DNA of 14,191 bases from Ignavibacteriaceae bacterium (GCA_023231105.1 JALNWB010000103.1:1-14191), one strand, 5' to 3'; numbered from the stretch's first letter, positions 7,183 to 14,191 are shown. A program made the numbers and translations. The notes: generated from the sequence alone by a model not told the origin.

Positions 7183-7386
7183 TTAATTATTTAAGATGTT
7201 ATGCGTTTCCATCTTATGCTTTAATAATTCTAAGGATATTTTGGATAACTCAGAATTCTGAAATACCTTTTTCCCATGATTAAATGATTGAGTTATTTGT
7301 TTCATGTTCTCACTTTTTTGTAAAGAATGTGAATTTTTGGTAGCAATATTATCCCTTATTATAAATAATCCTTTTTGACTCATCAT
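7183..7386 (-). CDS. Unrecognised 67-residue ORF at the end of the CBASS operon
   Basis: Predicted small soluble, basic protein, rich in Lys, Ser and Asn (MMSQKGLFIIRDN... to ...HNILNN), with no family I recognise, no signal peptide and no membrane helix. Support for translation: an ideal AAAGGAG lies three bases before the first of two consecutive ATG codons (7386, 7383), and the ORF starts inside the E2 gene, overlapping it by 38 bases in another frame, as in translational coupling. A terminator-like hairpin follows its stop. Against: it is short, and its start region is constrained by the E2 frame, so the ribosome binding site could be chance. If real, it would be a fourth member of the CBASS operon. 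Confidence 0.5.
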   Translation of the reverse strand: MMSQKGLFIIRDNIATKNSHSLQKSENMKQITQSFNHGKKVFQNSELSKISLELLKHKMETHNILNN

Positions 7387-8065
7387 TGACTCCTTTATCT
7401 TTTTTAATATTTTCTTCTAAATATCTAGAGATATTAATGAAATCGAATTGAAGTTGTTGACCCTGTAATCCTGAAAGTATTTTTAATTTAGAACCATGAC
7501 AATGTCTTAGTTTTTTATTGCTACCACATGGGCATGGTAAATGACCACGATATTTGTTTTCTAATACTATTAAAAGCATTTTACCCAAAGAAGGAATTGA
7601 ATCAACACGTAAAAACTCAAAATAATATTCTATTAAACCCAAAGCACCATGTGAATATTCCTCGAAAGGTGCTTTGCCATATTTTTGGAGGAATGAATAT
7701 CTATATAAGTATGGGATTAATAAATTATTGATATAGTTTAAGATGCATGGATTCGAAGAAAACTTCATACTCAAATCAACTGGAGGGGCTATACAAAGGG
7801 ATTTATCTTTATTTTTATGATAGTTGTCTGGGATTTTATTCCCAATTTCAAACGACTCCGGAACTGTATCTGGGTAATCCTTTGGAAAAACGATTAGAAT
7901 TAAATAAGTATCAAATACTTCTTGATTTTCAAATGAAGCATTAAAATCAAGTTCACCACTTAAATTAACAAGACCATCCTCAATAATATATTCTAGTTTT
8001 GGATACATAGTTAGAATAGATTCTTTTTCTTTTTCAAAAAAATCAGAATCTTGTACATGCCACAT
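7349..8065 (-). CDS. CBASS E2-like conjugating protein with SEC-C zinc motif
   Basis: 238 residues from ATG 8065. Residues about 15-150 look like an E2 ubiquitin-conjugating fold: the strand YLILIVFPKDYPDTVPESFE carries the E2-type FP-x-x-YP...P motif (60-69), followed by KSLCIAPP with the probable catalytic Cys91. The C-terminal part has a SEC-C zinc-binding motif CPCGSNKKLRHCH with Cys178, Cys180, Cys189 and His190. Stand-alone E2 proteins beside a CD-NTase define E2-only ('type II short') CBASS, where the E2 forms a covalent link with the cyclase C-terminus and raises its activity (family knowledge). No E1 or JAB protease gene is visible. An upstream TTG (8095) would add ten residues. I prefer ATG 8065, which follows the cyclase stop TAG by a single base. 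Confidence 0.8.
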   Translation of the reverse strand: MWHVQDSDFFEKEKESILTMYPKLEYIIEDGLVNLSGELDFNASFENQEVFDTYLILIVFPKDYPDTVPESFEIGNKIPDNYHKNKDKSLCIAPPVDLSMKFSSNPCILNYINNLLIPYLYRYSFLQKYGKAPFEEYSHGALGLIEYYFEFLRVDSIPSLGKMLLIVLENKYRGHLPCPCGSNKKLRHCHGSKLKILSGLQGQQLQFDFINISRYLEENIKKDKGVNDESKRIIYNKG

Positions 8066-8066
8066 A

Positions 8067-9143
8067 CTAATTTTCCCATGGTTTAGAAGGTTCAATTATA
8101 ATAAGTGGGGATACTTTTGTAACACCAAAATGTTCTTGAAGCATTTTGTCTTGTTTACTAGCAATTTTAGAAAAAGTATCTGTGCCAAATAGAGTACCCA
8201 TTTTTTCAATATACAATTCTTTCTTATTCAGCTTTAATACTTCAGATAAACTACATGATAAGCCATGAATCCAATTTAAGAATTTAGTTTTTCTTTCAGG
8301 ATATTTATCCCATTTATCAGCAAAATTTTCTTTACTGTTTACTGGATTAAGAACAGCGACTTGACCATTTAGACTATCAAATTGGTTAGGAATTCGATCA
8401 ATAATGTTTAATAAGGCTTCGTATAGATTAGGTTCATTACGATAAGCTTTTGAAGCGAGTGTTGTAATTATAATAGAAACTGGTTTATCATCTAAATCTT
8501 TTTCAAATAAAATATCCCGGTGTCGCTTTAATATTTGTATGACTCTTTGAAGTGGTGTCTTATATTTATAAAATGGTACTTTCTCAATTTCAGCTCTAGC
8601 TTCTTTTATTAAGGCTTCCCTAACAGGTAACATTTGTTGATAAAACCAATCAACATAATCTTTTGGATTTGAGTGATGCCATGTTTTTAATTCATTGTCA
8701 GGAATAAGGATTGAGTTATTATCTTCTGCTAAATCTGGTATGGCTGGTAAAATATCCATATGAAATTCATTGGCATATTCTAAACGCCAACATCGTCTTT
8801 TAGATTCTAATATTTTTCGATATTGTTCATTCTCTTGAAGACGTGTCCCTAATAAATCATATAATTTTTTTTGACCAATATTCTTTTCTAATTCCAATTC
8901 ACAAACTAAATCAATGTCATATTCATCAGATTTGTAAGGTTTTACTATAGTACCCAATCGGAATGAACCTTGGGAATAGATTTTAGGATTAAATGCAGAC
9001 AAAGAAGATTTGTCGTTACCTAAATACTCTCCTATTGTTTCGTATCTTTTTACAGCTAATTCATATTTTGATTCTGGCAAATCCAGTTCATCTACTAGAT
9101 TTTGTAAGTTTTCATTTAGTACTAATTCATTATTGTTTAACAT
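8067..9143 (-). CDS. CBASS CD-NTase (cGAS/DncV-like nucleotidyltransferase)
   Basis: 358 residues with the CD-NTase active site: the GS motif YSQGSFRLGT (Gly59-Ser60), the metal-binding DEYDIDLV (Asp76 and Asp78) and a third carboxylate in FHMDILPAIPD (Asp130). A downstream HHSNPKDYVDWF matches the position of the S/N-x-P...DWF segment I know from Vibrio DncV, so the enzyme is probably in the DncV-like part of the family. It should make a cyclic oligonucleotide, possibly cGAMP, on phage infection; the product cannot be read from sequence. The helical C-terminal domain is complete and ends ...PSKPWEN. ATG 9143 has GGAG six bases upstream, only 11 bases after the phospholipase stop. All catalytic residues are intact. 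Confidence 0.88.
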   Translation of the reverse strand: MLNNNELVLNENLQNLVDELDLPESKYELAVKRYETIGEYLGNDKSSLSAFNPKIYSQGSFRLGTIVKPYKSDEYDIDLVCELELEKNIGQKKLYDLLGTRLQENEQYRKILESKRRCWRLEYANEFHMDILPAIPDLAEDNNSILIPDNELKTWHHSNPKDYVDWFYQQMLPVREALIKEARAEIEKVPFYKYKTPLQRVIQILKRHRDILFEKDLDDKPVSIIITTLASKAYRNEPNLYEALLNIIDRIPNQFDSLNGQVAVLNPVNSKENFADKWDKYPERKTKFLNWIHGLSCSLSEVLKLNKKELYIEKMGTLFGTDTFSKIASKQDKMLQEHFGVTKVSPLIIIEPSKPWEN

Positions 9144-9154
9144 TTACGGCTCCA

Positions 9155-10090
9155 TTATTTATAAAGTGGTACATATTTTTCTGCAAAATGAGAAAAGAAT
9201 TTTTCTTTTACTTTAGGCATTAGTTTACGGCTAGAAGATGATGCTTTCGCTATCAATTCACTTGTATTTAATTTATCCAATTTAAATAAGCCATCAGGGA
9301 CTACAGGATCTATTCTTAAAATATTGTCCTTACCAAGAATATGGGTTACTGTATTAAAGGTACCAATGCTTTGACAATGCATCAATAAATTTACTCCATC
9401 ATATTTCCATTGCCACAGACCACCTCTATTAAGCTTGGCGGATCGATCTTTAAGATTAGTTGTTGTACCAAGGCTAAGAACTTTTATATCTGAAATATTG
9501 ATATTGAGCATACTAATAGCTTCTGTAATACCAACAAGCGTAGGATTATTTGCCCAAACACCACCATCAATTAATCTTATATTGTCAATGTCGTTAAATG
9601 ATGGGAAATATGTTGGAGCTGCACTAGTTGCCATTGCAACCTTCCATAATGGTACTTTATAATCCCTTCTAAGTCTTTCATGATGAGGCGTTTTAAATAT
9701 ATATACTTCGTCATCGGACATGTTATATGCCGGGATAACTATTCTATTTTTACAATCGGCTAATCGATTTTCTTTGAAATATTTTTTTAATGATTGTTCT
9801 AATATATCGGGGGAATACTTGTTTTTATACAAATGCTTAATGTCTGTAAAAATATTTTTATTAAATATTTGTCTTTTGTTAGATACATAAAAATCTAATA
9901 TTTCGCTAGGTCTGTATCCAATACTCAAACCAATCGCAATGATACCTCCAGTTGAAGTCCCAACTATTAAATCAAAATGATCTGCTATATTAATATTTAA
10001 GTCATCCTCAAGGTTTGCTAACATTGCAGCTGAAAATACACCTTTTATACCACCGCCATCAAGAGATAATATTTGAAAAGATTTACTCGT
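9155..10090 (-). CDS. capV: CBASS patatin-like phospholipase effector (CapV-like), start codon abnormal
   Basis: Patatin-like phospholipase, the effector of many CBASS systems; when bound to the cyclic nucleotide it degrades membrane phospholipids. Visible: glycine-rich oxyanion loop LDGGGIKG, nucleophile elbow GTSTGG (Ser46 in this numbering) and the dyad Asp175 in LIDGGVWANNP. The first ATG in frame is at 10024, after the oxyanion loop, and would give an inactive protein. The frame is open to a TAA at 10106-10108, and the coding signal starts at SKSFQILSLDGGG. The codon before it, where ATG is expected, is ACG (10088-10090), with TGGA eight bases upstream. Other non-standard choices are ATT at 10103-10105 or an internal ATA. 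Either a rare start is used, or this is a point-mutated pseudogene, or there is a base error. The length from ACG, 311 residues, is normal. Confidence 0.82.
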   Translation of the reverse strand, partial: TSKSFQILSLDGGGIKGVFSAAMLANLEDDLNINIADHFDLIVGTSTGGIIAIGLSIGYRPSEILDFYVSNKRQIFNKNIFTDIKHLYKNKYSPDILEQSLKKYFKENRLADCKNRIVIPAYNMSDDEVYIFKTPHHERLRRDYKVPLWKVAMATSAAPTYFPSFNDIDNIRLIDGGVWANNPTLVGITEAISMLNINISDIKVLSLGTTTNLKDRSAKLNRGGLWQWKYDGVNLLMHCQSIGTFNTVTHILGKDNILRIDPVVPDGLFKLDKLNTSELIAKASSSSRKLMPKVKEKFFSHFAEKYVPLYK

Positions 10091-10237
10091 TTTAACCGTC
10101 CAAATTTATTTAATAAAATTAGTTCGTTTACTAATAGCACTTTAGTTAGCAACTTGCATTGAAAAACAAACCCTTAAAACTAACTACAAACAATTAGAAG
10201 ACAAGTTCGCTATTGAGACGCAGATTAAGCATTTTAA

Positions 10238-10603
10238 TTATGGTTTTGTTGCAAGCCATTCTGAATAATTTGTGTCATCTTTTGATTGATTATGTTTATC
10301 GCACATTGGAAATAGATTACTAACAGATGTATGTCCACCTTGAGACCAAGGGATTCTGTGATCTAGAGTTTCATAAATTTTTGAGCAACCAGGTACAATG
10401 TATTTATTGCCTTTGGCAGTAATAACTACTTTTTCCATTTCATCAGGCCATTCGTGTATATCAACATAAGCATCGTGTTGCTGCGCAGGTGTAGGCGGTA
10501 TATAACTTGCTTGAGTAACATGACAATTCAAAATATTACCTCGTTCAGTCCACTCAACTGAACGCCATTGATTACACATTGGACACTTATAAATCCATTT
10601 CAT
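10238..10603 (-). CDS. Small HNH endonuclease
   Basis: 121 residues. The N-terminus has a half zinc knuckle CPMC (Cys7, Cys10) with Cys27-His28 downstream. The C-terminal half is a clear HNH motif: LDHRIPWSQGGH (Asp81-His82), Asn96 in SVSNLFPMC and Cys101-x2-His104-Asn105 with Lys108. Such small HNH proteins cut or nick DNA and occur in phages, restriction systems and defence islands. It is on the CBASS strand, 147 bases ahead of the phospholipase reading frame, so it could be a separate gene or the first of the operon. No strong Shine-Dalgarno sequence precedes ATG 10603. It is not the HNH-SAVED effector Cap5, having no room for a SAVED domain. Target and role are unknown. Confidence 0.8.
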   Translation of the reverse strand: MKWIYKCPMCNQWRSVEWTERGNILNCHVTQASYIPPTPAQQHDAYVDIHEWPDEMEKVVITAKGNKYIVPGCSKIYETLDHRIPWSQGGHTSVSNLFPMCDKHNQSKDDTNYSEWLATKP

Positions 10604-10830
10604 AATTGACTTTCAATTTTAGTTCTGTAAAGTTAAATAAATCAAAGTCATGCACTTACTAATTGTCTTTAAAACTTTATGCCGAACTTTTATTTATTAT
10701 GCTCAATTTAATTAAAAAATACAATCCGTTTGCAGTTACTTCATGTATTCCATTTGTTCATTCTCTCAAATAAACCAGGATGATGAACCGCCCTCAAGTC
10801 CAGTTCATCACCCCTTTTAGTTCTTAGTGC

Positions 10831-10849
10831 TCAGTTCGCGGCGAACTGA
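10831..10849. repeat. Palindrome TCAGTTCGC-G-GCGAACTGA
   Basis: Perfect nine-base arms around a single G, in the gene-free stretch. Nearby 10781-10810 forms another stem (eight-base arms, 14-base loop). The role is unknown; it could be an operator-like site or a dispersed repeat. Confidence 0.5.
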
Positions 10850-11439
10850 CAACCTTCCAACTTTCTCACTCGAAGGCTGATCCCCCTTTGACGGGAACTT
10901 TCCACTTTCCCATACCCGAAAAACCTGAGAGGTACTTTTTTTGTATAAAAAGTCTGTTGGAAATACTGGAAAATCTATCTGCAAGCTTTCGTCATAACCA
11001 CACTCGATGATTTATCATGACCATTGACAAATGACAAGTAACTGACTGATCAGTAAATAATAAAGGGAATATTTTTATAGAAAAGAAAAAGAAGTGATTT
11101 TAAGAAGAAGTAAAGATTGAAACATTTGATCCAACAAACACCCAACTAAACCTGGGAGATGTATTTTGTATTCTGAATGAATAATAATAGTCCCCTTACC
11201 TCAACCATTATCCATCAAACATAATACAGCAACCATCATAGAAGAAATCTTTCCTTTAAGCAAAATGATCTAACAAAAGATAAGCTTAGCGCCCCCAATG
11301 TTGTAAGAGAATAGAATGCCCCAATCAGGCTTTTTCCACACCTTAGGATTCTGCCAAAAGGTATATAAAGAAAAAACACCACAAATTCAATTATCTAAAT
11401 AAAAACAACCGGGAAAGATTCAACTATTCAAAGAACACT

Positions 11440-11455
11440 TCCCGACACGTCGGGA
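11440..11455. repeat. Short hairpin TCCCGAC/GTCGGGA
   Basis: Seven-base perfect arms with an AC loop, the same design as the hairpin at 3907-3924, and likewise lying shortly to the left of a REP-like hairpin pair. Confidence 0.5.
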
Positions 11456-11549
11456 GTTATTAGCTTTTGCTGTTGTAAACATAAATATGAAATATTATTT
11501 ATGCAAGAACTATTTAGCGTTAACAATAAATATTTATTAAGCTGTTTTT

Positions 11550-11627
11550 GTAAGTCGAAACTCCGTTTCGACCAAAGAATAAATAAATTTAAATAAAATG
11601 CGCGGTCGATTCAGAGAATCGACCTAC
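11550..11627. repeat. REP-like paired hairpin element, copy 2
   Basis: The first hairpin has arms GTCGAAAC (11554-11561) and GTTTCGAC (11565-11572) around TCC, with a foot GTAA instead of GTAG. The second has arms GGTCGATTC (11604-11612) and GAATCGACC (11616-11624) around AGA, closing with CTAC, the inverse of GTAG. The two are therefore inverted REP units, as in a BIME. The element starts 10 bases after the stop codon of the secreted-protein gene and may also protect or end that transcript. Confidence 0.7.
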
Positions 11628-11637
11628 AAAAAACTTA

Positions 11638-14013
11638 CTACCTTAACAAAACCAACTTACGCGAAGCGGAAAAATTGTTTGCCGTTATCTTGTAGATATA
11701 AATCCCCGATGCTAACTGGGTAGCATTAAATTTAATCATATGACTTCCGGAATTTTGATACTCATTTACCAGCGTTTCAATTTCTATTCCAAGTACATTA
11801 TATATTTTTAACGTTACATGATTGCTTACTGCCAAATGCCAACTGATTACTGTTACCGGATTAAACGGATTAGGATAATTCTGCTCAAGACTAAACTTAG
11901 TAGGATTTGAAATATCTTTTTCCGCAATTGAAGTTTCAACCGAATCAATATAGCTCCATTTTACCGCATCAAATACAATCGCTTCTCCTTTAATTGTACT
12001 TGCATCTCCAAGACGCACATACCCGCTCTTCCCTTTTTCAAATTGATATTTGCCAAGAGAGACCCACGCGTCTTTATATTCCTTCTGATTAATTATAACT
12101 GAATCTGATCCACCGGAAGAATTAATTTTATACTTTGCCGCTTCTGCTTGGCTATAAAGAATATATGCAGAGACTTCATAATATCCGGTTTGCGGAATAT
12201 TGGGTGTCCACGTTGCGTAGCAGCTATCATTTGGTTTTAGTGTAGTAAGCGAGTACCACAGATGTCCATTATAACCCTGGTTCAGATCCTTCCATGAGTT
12301 CATAGTAACCGGCGCTTTATTATTCATGTAAAAACCATTCGCAAAATCGAGATCATCAATTAATGTATCCGATGTTTCCGGCATTTTATAATTTGTCGAT
12401 ACACTCCAATAAACAGTATTCAAATTCTGGTAGCCGTTATTGTATCCGGGCCAATCATACTTAGCGTTCTTACCCAAGTAATTTGGATAACCGGGAGAAT
12501 TCTTATTCCCGTATGGATCGTTAAAGATAAGCGTATGCGATTGAGTAGCAGTTCCGTGCGCCACGATTATATGTCCGGCAGTTGTCAATCCGTTGCAGAC
12601 TGTGTAAGGTCTTCCAGCGTTTATTTCATCCAATGTTGTTTGATACGAAGGAGTATCGGCTCGAACGGCGGTTATCCCATGGTTATTATAAAAACCAACC
12701 ATGCTTGAATAGGGGCTCGTCCCCGACCACATAAATCCGTAAGCTCCTTGAAACGGCTTCCCGTTTGGATCATTCGCTGTCATTAAATAACTGATCTGTC
12801 TAAAATGGTAAGCGTCACAAATATATCTTCCATACGGACTGGTATGACTATAAGGCCATGAAGCAGTAATATTCCATACGGGTAATATTTTGTAATACGC
12901 TACAATCATCATTGCAGAAGTTGGTCCGCACGCGGCGCTTCCGTTATAATAATCGGGTGTATCATACACTTGATTGATGTATGGAATATCAAGTGTGTCA
13001 ACATCCAACGTCTTCTTTAAAAGATTAAAAGAATGTGTTTCAATCGGCTGCACTTTTAAATTCAATTCTGATTTAACTTTTAATGAATGATCTTGAAGAG
13101 AAAGAGCAGCTTTAACAATTGTTCCCTTCTCAAGCTTCGAATAAATTACTTCATCATCAGTTAAACCAAACGAAGGATCGCATTCAAACTGATTTTTAGT
13201 GAATGTTAGTTGTGCTAGGTTCGTTCCATCAAACGATGAGAAATATAGATCGCTGTTTAGCAGTTCTAAATTCTTTATTTCTTTTTTATAAAAGATGATT
13301 AGCTTGGAATCATTTGACCACGCCGGTGAATAACCTTCTTCTGCTATTACGTACGATTCGTTTTTCTCTAAGTCATATACTTTTAGCGTTGCGGCTAAAC
13401 TCGAGTATAATAATTTCTTCCCATCCGGCGACCAGATTGGATTGAAGTATCCTCCGTTGCCGTTTGTTATCTTCTGCTTCTCTCCGTTACTTAAATTTAA
13501 TAGAAAGAGTTGATCGTAGTTATCATTGAATGCAACAAACTTTGCATCGGGAGAAATAGGAGCAATGTTAGCATATGTTCCAAGATCATATTTCGTTTCA
13601 GCATCATTCTTCCGAACGATCAATTCATTATTAATTGTAAACGCGATTGTGCCGTCATTAGCAAAACTTACCTGTCCGGCTAAATCTACCGGAGCGTATA
13701 AAGGAGTAATATTCTTTGTAGTAATATCGATTAAGGAAGGAATTTGATTTCCGTTCTGATCAATCTGCTTGTATCCGATAGTTCGTTTATCATTTGAAAG
13801 AGAAAAATAAAGACCGCATCCCGGAGAAGAAGTTAAAAGAATGGATTCACCATTTTGTTCAACATAAAGAGAGGAATTTTTAGCATCGGTAAAAACAATT
13901 CCTTTTGAAGTAATTGCAGCGTTCTTTACACTGCTTACATTAAACTTATTTACCTGTGCAATAAGAACTGAAGTTCCGATGAATAAATAAATTAGAAATA
14001 ATATCGTTTTCAT
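11638..14013 (-). CDS. Secreted PD40-propeller / C39-like peptidase / golvesin-like protein with T9SS sorting domain
   Basis: 791 residues. Signal peptide MKTILFLIYLFIGTSVLIAQ, cleaved near residue 20. Residues about 25-300 are PD40/TolB-like beta-propeller repeats (ISPDAKFVAFNDN, WSPDGKKLLYSS, WSNDSKLIIFYK). Residues about 340-540 are a C39-like papain-fold peptidase with Cys362 in AACGPTSAMM, His481 in GHIIVAHG and Asp499 in FNDPYGN, a complete triad. Residues about 550-695 resemble the golvesin C-terminal/carbohydrate-binding sandwich (YATWTPNIPQTGYYEVSAYI, IVFDAVKWSYID). The last 85 residues, from SLEQNYPNPFNP to LVLLR, form a type A T9SS sorting domain removed after export. Expected outside the cell or on its surface as a protease or hydrolase; the substrate is unknown. 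ATG 14013 lacks a Shine-Dalgarno sequence, as is common in this group. It appears to be transcribed alone. Confidence 0.88.
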   Translation of the reverse strand: MKTILFLIYLFIGTSVLIAQVNKFNVSSVKNAAITSKGIVFTDAKNSSLYVEQNGESILLTSSPGCGLYFSLSNDKRTIGYKQIDQNGNQIPSLIDITTKNITPLYAPVDLAGQVSFANDGTIAFTINNELIVRKNDAETKYDLGTYANIAPISPDAKFVAFNDNYDQLFLLNLSNGEKQKITNGNGGYFNPIWSPDGKKLLYSSLAATLKVYDLEKNESYVIAEEGYSPAWSNDSKLIIFYKKEIKNLELLNSDLYFSSFDGTNLAQLTFTKNQFECDPSFGLTDDEVIYSKLEKGTIVKAALSLQDHSLKVKSELNLKVQPIETHSFNLLKKTLDVDTLDIPYINQVYDTPDYYNGSAACGPTSAMMIVAYYKILPVWNITASWPYSHTSPYGRYICDAYHFRQISYLMTANDPNGKPFQGAYGFMWSGTSPYSSMVGFYNNHGITAVRADTPSYQTTLDEINAGRPYTVCNGLTTAGHIIVAHGTATQSHTLIFNDPYGNKNSPGYPNYLGKNAKYDWPGYNNGYQNLNTVYWSVSTNYKMPETSDTLIDDLDFANGFYMNNKAPVTMNSWKDLNQGYNGHLWYSLTTLKPNDSCYATWTPNIPQTGYYEVSAYILYSQAEAAKYKINSSGGSDSVIINQKEYKDAWVSLGKYQFEKGKSGYVRLGDASTIKGEAIVFDAVKWSYIDSVETSIAEKDISNPTKFSLEQNYPNPFNPVTVISWHLAVSNHVTLKIYNVLGIEIETLVNEYQNSGSHMIKFNATQLASGIYIYKITANNFSASRKLVLLR

Positions 14014-14191
14014 GTGAATTATAAATTGTTCAGTGTATGTTTTCTAAGTGATTCTTTGTGTCTCTGTGCCTTGTATGTTAAATGTTATAAAAAAAGTTCT
14101 TTGAAATATTGAATAAAATAGTTTCCTTTACGGAAGAGAAGGTTTGTGCCTTGGGTCTAAGAACCCGTCACGAAGTTTTTTCCTTCCGTCA

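Larger units (their letters stand above)
10604..11637. other. About 1 kb intergenic region without a convincing gene
   Basis: No reading frame on either strand looks like a protein of useful length. It holds an inverted repeat TGATGAAC/GTTCATCA (10781-10788, 10803-10810), a 19-base palindrome with TCAGTTCGC/GCGAACTGA arms (10831-10849), a TCCCGAC/GTCGGGA hairpin (11440-11455) and the paired REP-like hairpins at 11550-11627. A minus-strand open stretch of about 38 codons (11270-11386) has tryptophan-rich, protein-like composition but no start codon, so it may be a gene remnant. I see no tRNA, rRNA or known riboswitch. Confidence 0.6.

Noticed and set aside
8066..8095. TTG start at 8095 for the E2 protein
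   Set aside because: It overlaps the cyclase gene and adds ten residues without family support; ATG 8065 one base after the stop is simpler.
8993..9223. Plus-strand open frames opposite the cyclase start
   Set aside because: Low-complexity hydrophobic translations antisense to a clear CD-NTase; no ribosome binding site.
10101..10108. TAAATTTG as a Bacteroidota-type -7 promoter element (TAnnTTTG) for the CBASS operon
   Set aside because: The match is exact, but no TTG-type -33 element lies about 20 bases upstream, and the site would place the transcript start almost on the coding start.

Overview
The window most likely comes from a member of the Bacteroidota/Chlorobiota/Ignavibacteriota (FCB) group, probably an Ignavibacteria-like bacterium. 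The strongest clue is the 791-residue secreted protein at the right end. It closes with a 'NYPNPFNP' element and a C-terminal beta-sandwich ending in LVLLR, a type IX secretion (T9SS) sorting domain. Low G+C and many intergenic palindromes fit that group. This placement is inferred from sequence style, not from a marker gene.

Layout, left to right. (1) 148-1284, plus strand: a PLP-dependent methionine/kynurenine-type aminotransferase. Everything after it is on the minus strand. (2) 1343-3863: a two-gene operon, a tandem universal stress protein followed by a CPA2 cation/proton antiporter fused to a PTS EIIA-like domain. (3) 4129-6958: four short genes (DHCW-type cupin, SAM methyltransferase, DUF4349 lipoprotein, four-helix membrane protein). 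Three of the spacers around them carry related repeats: an about 84-base block present twice, an about 37-base block present three times, and hairpins whose form is kept while the sequence changes. (4) 7183-10090: a CBASS anti-phage operon, transcribed patatin phospholipase (CapV-like) -> CD-NTase -> stand-alone E2-like protein with a SEC-C zinc motif -> an unrecognised 67-residue ORF with a strong ribosome binding site. A small HNH nuclease gene lies upstream (10238-10603). (5) 10604-11637: about 1 kb without a convincing gene but with several palindromes. (6) 11638-14013: the secreted PD40-propeller / C39-like peptidase / golvesin-like / T9SS protein.

How the genes work together. In the CBASS operon the CD-NTase is expected to make a cyclic nucleotide on phage infection and the phospholipase to attack the membrane. 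The E2-like protein should modify the CD-NTase C-terminus, as in E2-only ('type II short') systems. The phospholipase has no standard start codon ahead of its essential glycine-rich oxyanion loop: the codon where ATG is expected (10088-10090) reads ACG. Either translation starts at a non-AUG codon or the effector has been lost by a point mutation. The UspA/antiporter-EIIA pair looks like a stress- or PTS-linked ion homeostasis unit.
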